DNA of 64,000 nucleotides from Alkalimonas cellulosilytica. GTDB taxonomy: Bacteria > Pseudomonadota > Gammaproteobacteria > Enterobacterales > Alteromonadaceae. The position numbers and the translations under genes were made by a program. The DNA is taken from the NCBI RefSeq assembly GCF_036325985.1, contig NZ_JAUHLI010000006.1, positions 1-64,000 on the forward strand, written 5' to 3'. The notes below the pieces were generated by a model. The model was given only the letters and a program-made list of their open reading frames with translations. It did no database searches and was not told the origin of the DNA. Below, in pieces: positions 34,051 through 43,179 of this stretch. How positions within the stretch are numbered: the stretch's first letter is position 1; the number at the start of each line of letters is the position of its first letter.

Positions 34051-34669
34051 CTTTAAACTCGCACAAGTCTTCGATAATGCAGGAGCCGCACTTTGGTTTT
34101 CTGGCGACGCAGGTGTAGCGGCCGTGCAAAATCAACCAGTGGTGCACATCCAGCTTAAATTCGGCTGGCACCACTTTTAGCAGCTTTTGCTCGACGGCAT
34201 CGACATTTTTTCCCGGCGCTAATTTGGTGCGGTTGCTGACGCGGAAAATATGGGTATCGACCGCGATGGTCGGCCAGCGAAAGGCGGTGTTCAGCACCAC
34301 ATTGACGGTTTTACGGCCGACACCGGGCAAGGCCTCCAGCGCTTCTCGGTTCTCCGGTACTTCGCCACCATGCTGCTCGACCAAAATGCGGCAGGTCTTA
34401 ATGACGTTTTCGGCCTTGGTGTTAAACAGGCCAATGGTTTTGATGTAATGCTTGACCCCATCCACGCCCAAATCCAGCATGGCCTGCGGTGAGCGGGCGA
34501 CCGGGAACAAATGCCGGGTGGCTTTATTGACGCCGACATCGGTGGCCTGGGCTGATAACAGTACGGCAATCAGCAGCTCAAAGGGCGAGCTGTATTCCAG
34601 CTCGGTGGTCGGCTCGGGGTTGGCAGCCCTCAGCCGCGACAGTATTTCAATGCGTTTTTGTTTATTCAT
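34037..34669 (-). CDS. nth: Endonuclease III (Nth)
   Basis: Base-excision repair glycosylase/AP lyase for oxidised pyrimidines. The 210-residue protein has the helix-hairpin-helix LPGVGRKTVNVVLN with the catalytic Lys near 120, VDTHIFRVSNRTKL with the catalytic Asp near 138, and a C-terminal iron-sulfur loop with Cys spacing C-x6-C-x2-C-x5-C. It follows rnfE by 10 bp; rnf-nth is a conserved arrangement in gammaproteobacteria. Confidence 0.96.
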   Translation of the reverse strand: MNKQKRIEILSRLRAANPEPTTELEYSSPFELLIAVLLSAQATDVGVNKATRHLFPVARSPQAMLDLGVDGVKHYIKTIGLFNTKAENVIKTCRILVEQHGGEVPENREALEALPGVGRKTVNVVLNTAFRWPTIAVDTHIFRVSNRTKLAPGKNVDAVEQKLLKVVPAEFKLDVHHWLILHGRYTCVARKPKCGSCIIEDLCEFKEKTD

Positions 34670-34679
34670 GCCTTGGTGT

Positions 34680-35375
34680 TTACACTATGGTTCCGGTGAC
34701 TCTGGCGCGGGTGATTTCGGTTTTCACCTGCTGCTTGCGCTGTCTGCGGCCATCGATGGCGTTTTTACCGGCAATCAGCAGGCCCATGCCGATGAAAGCA
34801 CCGGGTGGCAGCAGGGCCAGCAAAAAATAATGATCCAGTGCCAGCACCTCGATGCGCAGTGCTGTGGCCCAGGGCCCGAGCAGGGCATCCGCCCCGTCAA
34901 ACAGGGTACCCTGACCCAGTAGCTCCCGCATGGCGCCTAATGCCAGCAATACGGCAGCAAAGCCGAGCCCCATCATCAGCGCATCAAACGCCGATGGCAG
35001 CATGGGGTTCTTTGAGGCAAAGGCCTCGGCCCGACCGATAATGGCGCAGTTGGTCACAATCAGCGGGATAAAAATTCCCAGCGCCAGATACAGCTCGTAG
35101 GTAAAAGCGTTCATCAGCAGCTGCACGGCGGTGACGAACGAGGCAATGACCAGCACAAAAATCGGAATACGAATTTCCCGTGGCACCCAATTACGAATGG
35201 CCGATACCACCAGGTTGGAGCCAAGCAGCACCAACAAGGTGGCAATACCAAGCCCCAGCGCGTTGGTAACGGTGTTGGTCACCGCCAGCAAGGGGCAAAG
35301 CCCGAGCAGTTGCACCAGGCCAGGGTTGTTGCTCCAGAGCCCCTGAGTAGCAAGTTCCTTGTAGTTTTGGCTCAT
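34680..35375 (-). CDS. rsxE: Electron transport complex subunit RnfE (RsxE)
   Basis: Integral membrane subunit of the Rnf/Rsx complex, which moves electrons between ferredoxin and NAD with ion transport, and in E. coli keeps SoxR reduced. The 231-residue protein is mostly hydrophobic: LWSNNPGLVQLLGLCPLLAVTNT near the start and an NCAIIGRAEAFASKN segment near 108 are characteristic of the RnfA/E pair. A basic C-terminal tail (KNAIDGRRQRKQQ) faces the cytoplasm. It starts directly after rnfG. Confidence 0.94.
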   Translation of the reverse strand: MSQNYKELATQGLWSNNPGLVQLLGLCPLLAVTNTVTNALGLGIATLLVLLGSNLVVSAIRNWVPREIRIPIFVLVIASFVTAVQLLMNAFTYELYLALGIFIPLIVTNCAIIGRAEAFASKNPMLPSAFDALMMGLGFAAVLLALGAMRELLGQGTLFDGADALLGPWATALRIEVLALDHYFLLALLPPGAFIGMGLLIAGKNAIDGRRQRKQQVKTEITRARVTGTIV

Positions 35376-36002
35376 TTAAAAGGCCTCACAATTGGCTGGT
35401 TGCTCCGCCAGCTCAGGGTGTTGCTGGACAAAGAGTGCAGCACGTTTTACTGCATTGACGACCGCTCGCGGCGTGATGGTAGCGCCGGTAAACTGATCAA
35501 AATCCCCCCCATCTTTGCGGACTGCCCAGCTGCGGATAGTGGCTTCGTGTACCGCCTGATTGGCAAAACTGTGCATCCAGTCGGACTTGCGCAGTTCAAT
35601 TTTATCACCCAGGCCGGGTGTTTCCTGATGCGCCAGTGTGCGGGCAGCCAGCACGGTGCCATCCGGGGTGATGGCAACCAGTAAATCGATGTTGCCACTG
35701 TAACCATCCGGGGCGGTGGTTTCGACCACAAAGGCACTGACTTCGCCTTGCTCGCGCCAGCGAAACACCGATTGCGGGCTGTTTCGTCCCAGCCATTCAG
35801 GAGCCGTGACTCTGATGCAATCATCCAGCAGTTGCTGCTCGGCGGCGGCAGGCAGCACATCGTGCAGTAAAGCCAGCCGGTTGGCCAGCAGCTGCTCGGC
35901 AATACGGGGCGCTGTCAGCTGCTGCAGCAGGGTAAGGATGCTAACACAAACAATGGCAACCAACGCCAGCAGCAGGGCATTTTTCGTCACTGGGTGCTTC
36001 AT
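35376..36002 (-). CDS. rsxG: Electron transport complex subunit RnfG (RsxG)
   Basis: Periplasmic flavoprotein subunit anchored by one N-terminal helix (about 9-28). The 208-residue protein has FTGATITPRAVVNAV near 172-186; in this family the second Thr of (S/T)GAT binds FMN covalently. The C-terminus ends PANCEAF. It overlaps rnfD by four bases. Confidence 0.94.
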   Translation of the reverse strand: MKHPVTKNALLLALVAIVCVSILTLLQQLTAPRIAEQLLANRLALLHDVLPAAAEQQLLDDCIRVTAPEWLGRNSPQSVFRWREQGEVSAFVVETTAPDGYSGNIDLLVAITPDGTVLAARTLAHQETPGLGDKIELRKSDWMHSFANQAVHEATIRSWAVRKDGGDFDQFTGATITPRAVVNAVKRAALFVQQHPELAEQPANCEAF

Positions 36003-37066
36003 GGGCGTCCCTTCACTGCTTTATGGCCATAGGTGCGGGGCCGGGTGTAATAATCAATCAAGGGGACGGTCATATTGGCCAGTAACACGGCAAAAGCAAA
36101 GGCATCAGGATAACCGCCAAAAGTACGGATCACAAACACCAGCACGCCAATCAGCACGCCGTAATAAATACGTCCTTTGGCGGTGGTTGAGGCACTGACC
36201 GGATCGGTGGCAATAAAAAATGCCGCCAGCATGGTCGCACCGGAAAACAGCTGAAACAACGGAGAGAAGTTGGTATCCGGGTTGACCGACCAGGCAATCA
36301 GGCTGCACAGTGCCAGTGAGCCAAGCACACTGACCGGAATGCGCCACTGGATCACCCGTTGTTGCAACAGCAGCAGGCCACCGGCCAGCCAGGCCAGGTT
36401 GAGCCAGAACCAGCCGACACCTACGCCGCCCTGAAACAGCGGCTTTTGATAGCTTTCCGGCAAGGTCAGTCCCATCATCAAATCGGTGCGGGCAGTATCA
36501 AGTGGGGTGGCCATGGTCATGCCGTCTACCCCTTGTCGCAGTTGCTCCAGGCTGATGCCCTGGCAACTGGCCTGGCTAAACACCGTACAAACGGCATCGA
36601 GAGGCCCTAGCGCATGCTGCTGCAATGACGCTGGGGGTAGCCACTGCGTCATTTGTACCGGAAAGGCAATCAGCAGTAACACGTAAGCCGCCATGGCGGG
36701 GTTAAACAGGTTAAAACCAAGGCCACCATAGAGCTGTTTGACCAGAATAATGGCAAAGGCCGTGCCTATCACTACCAGCCACCAGGGCGCATAAGCAGGA
36801 ATGGAAACGGCCAGCAGCACCGCGGTGACCAAAGCACTGTGATCTTTTAACCGCAGCAAAATGGTTTTATCACGTAGCATCAACACCAGGGCTTCGCTGG
36901 CCCAGGCGGTGGTGATGGCCAGCAACAACTGCACCAGGACGCCATAACCAAACAGGTAGCTTTGCACTGCAATAGCGGGCAGGGCAGCAATCACCACCCA
37001 TAGCATCAATTGACTGGTGGTTTTTTGATTGTGCTGATGTGGGGAGCTGGCAATTCGAAAACTCAT
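35999..37066 (-). CDS. rsxD: Electron transport complex subunit RnfD (RsxD)
   Basis: Integral membrane flavoprotein subunit of 355 residues with about nine hydrophobic segments. Thr187, in DGMTMATPLD, is at the place where the family binds FMN covalently. GFNLFNPAMAAYVLL near 117 and ATDPVSASTTAKGRI near 280 are conserved. Four-base overlaps with rnfC and rnfG show tight coupling. Confidence 0.95.
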   Translation of the reverse strand: MSFRIASSPHQHNQKTTSQLMLWVVIAALPAIAVQSYLFGYGVLVQLLLAITTAWASEALVLMLRDKTILLRLKDHSALVTAVLLAVSIPAYAPWWLVVIGTAFAIILVKQLYGGLGFNLFNPAMAAYVLLLIAFPVQMTQWLPPASLQQHALGPLDAVCTVFSQASCQGISLEQLRQGVDGMTMATPLDTARTDLMMGLTLPESYQKPLFQGGVGVGWFWLNLAWLAGGLLLLQQRVIQWRIPVSVLGSLALCSLIAWSVNPDTNFSPLFQLFSGATMLAAFFIATDPVSASTTAKGRIYYGVLIGVLVFVIRTFGGYPDAFAFAVLLANMTVPLIDYYTRPRTYGHKAVKGRP

Positions 37067-39120
37067 TTTGGCTCCGTTTCCTTTAACTTTTTAGCCTTGG
37101 CCCTGGCTATGGCTGCAGCGATGGCGGCTTTACGCGGATCGCTGGGTTGCTCCGTGGCTTCGGTTGGCGCATCAGACACAGATACGGCAGCCGCCTGCTC
37201 TGGTTCGGCTGCTTCAGCCTCGGCTTGTTCTGATGCCGGCAGCGCTTCCGCCTGTTTCTTCGCTTTGGCGCGCGCTATGGCGGCAGCAATGGCTGCTTTG
37301 CGTGGATCACTAGCCTCGCTGGTTGTGCCCGTATCGGCAGGCTCTGTAGCGGGTTGCTCTGGCTGCTGTTGCTGCAGTTGCCCTTGCTGAGGTTGTACTG
37401 GCTCAGTGTCACTTGTCGTAGCCGCTTGCTTTTTGGCCTTGGCGCGGGCCAGTGCAGCGGCAATGGCTGCCTGGCGTGGATCCTGGCTGGTTTTAGCATC
37501 GGCGCCAGCGGCTGTTTTTTCGGCCTGACGCTCGCGTGCCAGCTGCTTCTTGCGCTCACGCTCGGCTTTAATGGCCTCAAGATCGCCAGGGGCCTGTTGT
37601 TGCTGGCTTTTTACCCGGGCTAGTGCAGCTGCAACGGCATCAGGGGCGCTGGCACTTTGTTTGGCGGCGCGCTCTGCAGCGAGTTGCTCGTTACGGCGTT
37701 GGCGTTCCAATTTTTCAGCTTCCAAGCGGGCTTTTCTGGCTTCAAAACGTGCTTTGGCCTGCTCGGCTTTTAGCGCTTCGCGCTGTTGCTCCCGAATGTC
37801 GGCTTTGGCAATCCGGTAGTACTGCACCAGAGGGATCTCGCTGGGACAGACATAGGCACAGGCACCACATTCGATGCAATCAAACAGATTATATTCGGCC
37901 AGCTTTTCAGTGTCTTTGGCTTTGCTAAACCAGAGCAGTTGCTGCGGCAGCAAGCTGGCCGGACAGGCTTCAGCGCAGGCGGTGCAGCGAATGCAGTCCA
38001 TTTCCTTTCCAGCGGCAGGCAGCTCCTGCTGGGTGGGGGCCAGAATGCAATTGGTGGTTTTAATCACTGGCACCGACAGATCAGGCAGGGTAAAGCCCAT
38101 CATGGGGCCGCCCATAATCACACGCTGTCGCCGCTCGGGTTGAAAACCGCAAAAGTGCAATAAATCACTGACCGGTGTACCTAACGGAGCCAGCACATTC
38201 TGCGGCTGTTGCAGGGTGTCACCGGCAATGGTCACAATACGCGAAATTAACGGAATATCGTGCAGTACGGCCTGGGCTATCGCAAAGCTGGTGCCCACAT
38301 TAAACATCATCATGCCAATATCAATGGGACGACGTCCGGCGGGCACTTCTTGGCCCGTTAACAGCTGAATCAGCTGTTTTTCGCCACCTGAGGGATATTT
38401 GGTAGGCACGGCTCGTACATACCAGTGCTGCTGGCCATGGCAGGCGGTCTGCATGGCACGAATGGCTGCTGGTTTGTCGTCTTCTATCGCAATCAGGACT
38501 GCTTTGGGCTCCAGCATATGGCACAGGATGTCAATGCCTTGCCTTATCGTATCGGCGTGTTCCTGCATCAGGGCATCATCGGCACTGATGTAGGGCTCGC
38601 ACTCCACGCCATTGATGATCAGCAGCTCAACCTGTTGTTGCACACCCGATTTTAAGTGGGTTGGAAAACCGGCGCCGCCCATGCCGGCGATACCGGATTG
38701 TTGGATGCGCTCTAACAGCTGTTTTGTGGTGCACTGTTGGTACGCCATAGGCTCACGCTCACGCCACTCATCCAGCCCATCGGGCTCCAGCACAATGCAA
38801 GGCTCTGGCAGGGCGGATGGGTGAGGGCCGGTATGTTCAGTCACATCCAGGATCAGGCCAGATGTCGGAGCATGCACCGGCACAGACAGGGAATTGTCGG
38901 CCAAAGTTAGCGGCTGGCCTTTCATCACATGATCGCCTTTTTGCACCAGGCAATAACCGGCCACGCCGATGTGTTGACGCAGTGGAATGTAGAGCTTGTC
39001 AGGCAGCGGCAAACTGGCTATCGGCTTTTTACTAAGTTCTGCTTTTCGGGTCGGTGGGTGAACCCCACCCGGAAAGCGCCATAGCTGACAAGCGGCAATT
39101 TGTTCAAATAAGCTTTGCAT
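37063..39120 (-). CDS. rsxC: Electron transport complex subunit RnfC (RsxC) with repeated C-terminal tail
   Basis: Peripheral subunit that binds NADH/FMN and carries two 4Fe-4S clusters. GGVHPPTRKAELS opens the N-terminal domain, GMGGAGFPTHLK near 148 belongs to the NuoF-like nucleotide domain, and CIRCTACAEACP and CIECGACAYVCP near 375-425 hold the clusters. From about residue 440 to 685 the sequence is a long Ala/Lys/Gln-rich charged tail. It has three near-identical units, DPRKAAIAAAIARAKAKK or close variants, spaced by linkers. Such tails vary in length among RnfC proteins. Confidence 0.95.
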   Translation of the reverse strand: MQSLFEQIAACQLWRFPGGVHPPTRKAELSKKPIASLPLPDKLYIPLRQHIGVAGYCLVQKGDHVMKGQPLTLADNSLSVPVHAPTSGLILDVTEHTGPHPSALPEPCIVLEPDGLDEWREREPMAYQQCTTKQLLERIQQSGIAGMGGAGFPTHLKSGVQQQVELLIINGVECEPYISADDALMQEHADTIRQGIDILCHMLEPKAVLIAIEDDKPAAIRAMQTACHGQQHWYVRAVPTKYPSGGEKQLIQLLTGQEVPAGRRPIDIGMMMFNVGTSFAIAQAVLHDIPLISRIVTIAGDTLQQPQNVLAPLGTPVSDLLHFCGFQPERRQRVIMGGPMMGFTLPDLSVPVIKTTNCILAPTQQELPAAGKEMDCIRCTACAEACPASLLPQQLLWFSKAKDTEKLAEYNLFDCIECGACAYVCPSEIPLVQYYRIAKADIREQQREALKAEQAKARFEARKARLEAEKLERQRRNEQLAAERAAKQSASAPDAVAAALARVKSQQQQAPGDLEAIKAERERKKQLARERQAEKTAAGADAKTSQDPRQAAIAAALARAKAKKQAATTSDTEPVQPQQGQLQQQQPEQPATEPADTGTTSEASDPRKAAIAAAIARAKAKKQAEALPASEQAEAEAAEPEQAAAVSVSDAPTEATEQPSDPRKAAIAAAIARAKAKKLKETEPK

Positions 39121-39674
39121 TAATCCGTCTCAACCATTCGTACCGGGATGCTTTTCAAATCCCACTTCCAACGTTCGGCTGTTTCCACCAGTGGGATCAT
39201 ATCGATGCAGTCGACCGGGCAAGGCTCGACACAGAGATCGCAGCCGGTGCATTCATCTACAATCACCGTGTGCATCTGACGGGTAGCACCGACAATCGCA
39301 TCCACCGGGCAAGCCTGAATGCATTTGGTGCAGCCAATGCACTCATCTTCACGAATAAAGGCCACTTTTTTCACGGCATTCTGTGCTTCTTCGTGCAGCG
39401 GTTTGGGTTCTACACCCATTAAGTCTGCCAATTTTCGGACCGTTGCTTCACCACCCGGCGGGCATTTATTGATGTCATCACCATTGGCAATCGCTTCGGC
39501 ATAAGGGCGGCAGCCCGGGTAACCGCACTGGCCACATTGAGTTTGCGGCAGAATATCGTCGATTTGTTCCACCAGTGGATCGCTTTCTACCCGAAATCGG
39601 ATAGCGGCATAGCCTAAAATGGCACCAAACAACAGCGCCAGTACTCCCAACACACTTAACGCTGTGATCATCAT
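39120..39674 (-). CDS. rsxB: Electron transport complex subunit RnfB (RsxB)
   Basis: Ferredoxin-like subunit of 184 residues, held to the membrane by an N-terminal helix (about 4-27). CGQCGYPGCRPYAEAI near 48-63 forms part of the first cluster site, and CIGCTKCIQACPVD and CTGCDLCVEPCPVDC near 112-155 are two 4Fe-4S sites. It passes electrons to the other Rnf subunits. Its stop shares a base with the rnfC start. Confidence 0.95.
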   Translation of the reverse strand: MMITALSVLGVLALLFGAILGYAAIRFRVESDPLVEQIDDILPQTQCGQCGYPGCRPYAEAIANGDDINKCPPGGEATVRKLADLMGVEPKPLHEEAQNAVKKVAFIREDECIGCTKCIQACPVDAIVGATRQMHTVIVDECTGCDLCVEPCPVDCIDMIPLVETAERWKWDLKSIPVRMVETD

Positions 39675-40255
39675 GAATGCGTTACCAGGCCAGTAAAGCC
39701 CATAAAGGCCAGTGACATCAAGCCCGCTGTAATCATCGCAATAGCGGCACCACGAAATGCTACCGGTACATCAGCTGCAGCCAAGCGTTCGCGCATGGCG
39801 GCAAACAGGATTAGTACCAGTGAGAAACCGGCGGCTGCGCCAAAACCAAACACCAGTGACTGGACAAAATTATAGCCTGCGTTGACGTTCAGCAATGCCA
39901 CACCTAATACTGCACAATTGGTGGTAATAAGTGGCAGAAAAATACCCAGTAACCGGTACAAGGTCGGGCTGGTCTTATGCACCACCATTTCGGTGAACTG
40001 AACGACCACGGCAATCACCAGAATAAAGCTGAGGGTGCGCAAATACAGCAAGTCAAAAGGAGCCAGCAGATAGTGGTCCACCAGATAGCTGCAGATCGAG
40101 GCCAGTGTTAACACGAAGGTTGTGGCCAGCGACATGCCTATGGCGGTTTCCAGCTTACCGGACACGCCCATAAAGGGGCAAAGCCCTAAAAATTTGACCA
40201 ACACAAAGTTGTTGACCAGCACGGTGCTGATTAATAAGAGTAAGAATTCGGTCAT
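39671..40255 (-). CDS. rsxA: Electron transport complex subunit RnfA (RsxA)
   Basis: First gene of the rnf operon: a 194-residue protein with six hydrophobic segments. VNNFVLVKFLGLCPFMGVS near 15-33 and ITTNCAVLGVALLNV near 106 are family hallmarks, with cysteines thought to share a membrane 2Fe-2S centre with RnfE. It overlaps rnfB by four bases. The promoter should lie between 40256 and 40367. Confidence 0.95.
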   Translation of the reverse strand: MTEFLLLLISTVLVNNFVLVKFLGLCPFMGVSGKLETAIGMSLATTFVLTLASICSYLVDHYLLAPFDLLYLRTLSFILVIAVVVQFTEMVVHKTSPTLYRLLGIFLPLITTNCAVLGVALLNVNAGYNFVQSLVFGFGAAAGFSLVLILFAAMRERLAAADVPVAFRGAAIAMITAGLMSLAFMGFTGLVTHS

Positions 40256-40367
40256 GGTTATTTGATTACTGGCTTAGACTGCATATTATGCGCTGAAGCA
40301 GGCTTGATAACAACCGACAGCCAGTAGGGATATCTGCTGACTGTCCGGCTTTTTTTGGCGGTTACAC

Positions 40368-42290
40368 TCAAAGTGGGGCTGGTTTGCCGATGTAATATCC
40401 CTGGCAGCCGTCTATAAACAAGGAGTCCAGCATGTGCTTTTCTTCCTGAGTTTCGACGGACTCTGCAAATACACTCACACCGATGCGATGCGCCAAATCA
40501 ATCATCAGGCGCAAGAAATACTGATTGTTCTTATCTTCATCTATATGCCGGGTGTAACTGCCGTCCATTTTGATGTGATCTGGTTTTAAATCACGGAAAA
40601 ACTTAAAGGAGGTAATGCCGACACCAAACTTTTCCACCGTGACTCTGGCGCCGGCCCTGTGCACCATATCAATAAAACGCTTGCTGGTTTTCAGATTTTG
40701 CTGCAAGCCAAACTCTGTGACTTCAAAAATCAGCTTTGACGCTATGGTGGCATCTTTTAATAAACGGCGCTCCAGCCAGATGGCAAATTGATCGTCATGG
40801 ACAGATCGGGGCGATAAGTTTAGCCCGAAATATTGATCCTGCATGTTCTTGTTTTTGATGGTACTTAGGGCCGTTTCAATAATGAGCCTATCCACTGCAA
40901 TGATGCGATCCAGCTTTTCCGCCATGGCCAAAAAGGAAGCGGTGGGCAACACCTGATTCTCCTGAGTTTTAAAGCGCACCAGAATTTCAGAATAGGCTTT
41001 ATTGGAGCGTTTCGCTGGCTGAATACTCTGTACCAGCAAATTAAGGCGGCTATTCGCAAGCACATCATCAATGACATTACGCCAGTTCTGATTGCCATAC
41101 CCATAACTCGCCGTTTCCAAGCCAGAGGATTCTTTTTGTAAGTGCCAGGCATTGGCTTGCTTAGTTTGTGCCAGACTGATGGAGGTATCAGCAATCGCCA
41201 GCAGTTCACCCAAAGCACGGCCACTTTCATAGCTAACTAATCCGGTATAGGCCACAGACTCCAGTTCTGCGGTTTGCTGGTACTGATTCAGCCGGCTTTG
41301 CAATTGAATGGCAAAGTTTTCAGCTTCCTTGGCGGTGACTCTTGGCAGCAGCACGCCAAAATCAGAGCTGTTCAGCCGGAATAACTGACCGTCGGCATAG
41401 GCATGCACCGCTTTGGTCAGGATCTGGCAAACTTCCTGAATGTATTTATCGCCCTCGTGGTAGCCTCTGGTTTGATTCAGGCTTTGCAGTTCAGTACAGC
41501 GGGTGATGGCAAAAATACCAAAATCTACTTTATCACTTTGGCTCAGTTGCTCTTCGAAGTACTGCACGAAGCGATTGCGGTTTGGCAGACCGGTGACCAA
41601 GTCTTTGTAGGCGTCTTCGGTTACCTGGCGTGCATTTGCCGACATTTCGCTAAAGCGTTTCATCGTTTGTTGTGCCAGCAATTGCAAATTCTCTACCACA
41701 GTTTCAAAGCCTGCCGGTTGCATGCTTGCTTCAATGCTTTGCAGTGGATCCCGGCCTAGCTGATCAATGACTTTGTTCAATTGCCGGCTGCTTTGCAGCA
41801 ACCGGTGGTGTTGCCACCACAAAAGAATCGGTGTGATGAGCAAACAGATCAAAACAGTAAGCAACAATGTCAGCCAGAGGCTGGCGTTTAAAGCCTCGAT
41901 CTGACTACTGTGATCCAGCACAAAGCGCACCTGGAGCTCAGGTTCAGATGATCGGATATGTTGAGGAGAAAACTCAACACCATGCCAGTTGAGCAGAGTG
42001 ACTGCCAACCCTGATGAAGTACTGCCACTACGGTAGTTGAAGAGCTCCTGGCCTTGAAGATCCTGAATTTGTAGCTGCGCGAGTGGCAGCAATTGTCGCA
42101 ATTGAGGTCCAAGTTCAGCAGCATCTGTTATGGCATGATGCTGTAACCATTGTTGTACCATGGTATGTGTTTGTCGTTCAGTATGCTGTACTTGCAGACT
42201 AGCGGAGTTCAATTGAACCATCACCAGCGCAACAAACAGCAGAAGCGCTGTTATGAGTTGAAGAAACACAAGTTGGAACGCTGTCTTCAT
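40368..42290 (-). CDS. csrD: CsrD/MshH-like protein with degenerate GGDEF and EAL domains
   Basis: A 640-residue membrane protein: helices near 5-27 and about 140-160 flank a periplasmic part, followed by a linker, GGDEF-like (about 225-385) and EAL-like (about 400-640) domains. Both enzyme domains look inactive: SSDF stands for GGDEF, SEILVRF for EALLR, and EKFGVGITSF for DDFGTGYSS. E. coli CsrD, with the same length and similarly degenerate motifs, helps RNase E degrade CsrB/C RNAs without cyclic di-GMP turnover; this is the likely role. The ATG at 42290 is preferred over a GTG at 42308. Confidence 0.82.
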   Translation of the reverse strand: MKTAFQLVFLQLITALLLFVALVMVQLNSASLQVQHTERQTHTMVQQWLQHHAITDAAELGPQLRQLLPLAQLQIQDLQGQELFNYRSGSTSSGLAVTLLNWHGVEFSPQHIRSSEPELQVRFVLDHSSQIEALNASLWLTLLLTVLICLLITPILLWWQHHRLLQSSRQLNKVIDQLGRDPLQSIEASMQPAGFETVVENLQLLAQQTMKRFSEMSANARQVTEDAYKDLVTGLPNRNRFVQYFEEQLSQSDKVDFGIFAITRCTELQSLNQTRGYHEGDKYIQEVCQILTKAVHAYADGQLFRLNSSDFGVLLPRVTAKEAENFAIQLQSRLNQYQQTAELESVAYTGLVSYESGRALGELLAIADTSISLAQTKQANAWHLQKESSGLETASYGYGNQNWRNVIDDVLANSRLNLLVQSIQPAKRSNKAYSEILVRFKTQENQVLPTASFLAMAEKLDRIIAVDRLIIETALSTIKNKNMQDQYFGLNLSPRSVHDDQFAIWLERRLLKDATIASKLIFEVTEFGLQQNLKTSKRFIDMVHRAGARVTVEKFGVGITSFKFFRDLKPDHIKMDGSYTRHIDEDKNNQYFLRLMIDLAHRIGVSVFAESVETQEEKHMLDSLFIDGCQGYYIGKPAPL

Positions 42291-42440
42291 AACGATGACC
42301 ACCTGCACAAAAAATGGCGTTATCGAGTAGCTCGATACGGAAGCTATTAATTAGTTATAGCTGTATACGGCGGATTAAAGCAAAAATTCGTGCAAAAATA
42401 AATCTTTATGGCAAAGTTTTGGAAGGATTGCTGAAGCTTG

Positions 42441-42517
42441 TGGCTCCCCAGGTTGGGCTCGAACCAACGACCTACGGATTAACAGTCCGCCGCTCTAACC
42501 AACTGAGCTACTGAGGA
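42441..42517 (-). tRNA. tRNA-Asn (GTT), copy 3 of the array
   Basis: On the minus strand the 77-base sequence starts TCCTCAGTAGCTCAG and ends in an encoded CCA. The 7-bp acceptor stem closes with one G-T pair, the anticodon loop reads CTGTTAA with anticodon GTT, and GGTTCGAGCC is the T arm. It is identical to the other two copies and last in transcription order. Confidence 0.97.
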
Positions 42518-42533
42518 ATTACAAGATTGGGAG

Positions 42534-42610
42534 TGGCTCCCCAGGTTGGGCTCGAACCAACGACCTACGGATTAACAGTCCGCCGCTCTAACCAACTGAG
42601 CTACTGAGGA
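42534..42610 (-). tRNA. tRNA-Asn (GTT), copy 2 of the array
   Basis: Identical 77-base tRNA-Asn with anticodon GTT and encoded CCA, minus strand. It is 16 bases from the copy at 42441 and 15 bases from the one at 42626; the spacers differ from each other in sequence. Confidence 0.97.
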
Positions 42611-42625
42611 ATTGTGTTTTGCTGT

Positions 42626-42702
42626 TGGCTCCCCAGGTTGGGCTCGAACCAACGACCTACGGATTAACAGTCCGCCGCTCTAACCAACTGAGCTACTGAG
42701 GA
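42626..42702 (-). tRNA. tRNA-Asn (GTT), copy 1 of the array
   Basis: Identical 77-base tRNA-Asn with anticodon GTT and encoded CCA, minus strand. It is nearest to the promoter at 42722-42750, so it is first in the transcript. Confidence 0.97.
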
Positions 42703-42721
42703 ACAGCAAACAACGGCGGCA

Positions 42722-42750
42722 ATACTAATGCCAGTCCGATACCCTGTCAA
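42722..42750 (-). promoter_or_regulatory. Sigma-70 promoter of the tRNA-Asn array
   Basis: On the minus strand TTGACA (42745-42750), a 17-base spacer and TAGTAT (42722-42727). A GC-rich stretch, GCCGCCG, follows the -10, like the discriminator of stable-RNA promoters under stringent control. The first tRNA begins 20 bases downstream of the -10. Confidence 0.82.
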
Positions 42751-42865
42751 CAGGAAAGCCTGCGCATTTTGGGATTTTTGAACTGCTTGAGCATAGAATC
42801 ATCAATCCATGATGTTCGGGCTCACAGATTCACCCTAACTGCTGATGTTTTGACCGGCAAAGTCA

Positions 42866-42890
42866 CTTACCCACAGAAGCTGTGGATAAG
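42866..42890. other. Inverted pair of DnaA-box-like sites, in a gene-free stretch
   Basis: TGTGGATAA (42881-42889) is the exact complement of the DnaA box TTATCCACA; TTACCCACA (42867-42875) differs by one base and points the other way. Together they form an 11-bp hairpin with one mismatch and an AAG loop. The region 42703-43179 (477 bp) otherwise holds the tRNA promoter, an A+T-rich run near 42965-42990 and a CGCGATCGCG palindrome near 43038. I see no gene in it. Confidence 0.55.
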
Positions 42891-43179
42891 TCTGTGAACT
42901 ACATGGTATCTCCTGCAGCCAGCATAGGATTCACAAGGGATTGGGCTTGGTCAATAGGCTTTTGATAAAATAATTATACTAATATTAACAGTGACTTAGC
43001 TATTTTTGCTGTTGCCGGTTTTTTGTGTTGTTTGCGACGCGATCGCGGTAGGGTTAAATCAAAAAATGTGGACTAAATCGACATTTGCACCTTAGTTTTG
43101 CTGGATTTCTGTGACTGGCGTGGTATCAGGTCCGTCTTTTCATTACAATAGCGCCTTCTGATGGCTACGGGTTGCTGGC

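Noticed and set aside
42703..43179. Replication origin suggested by DnaA boxes and an A+T-rich run
   Set aside because: Only two boxes, and none of the usual neighbours (dnaA, dnaN, mnmG) is present.
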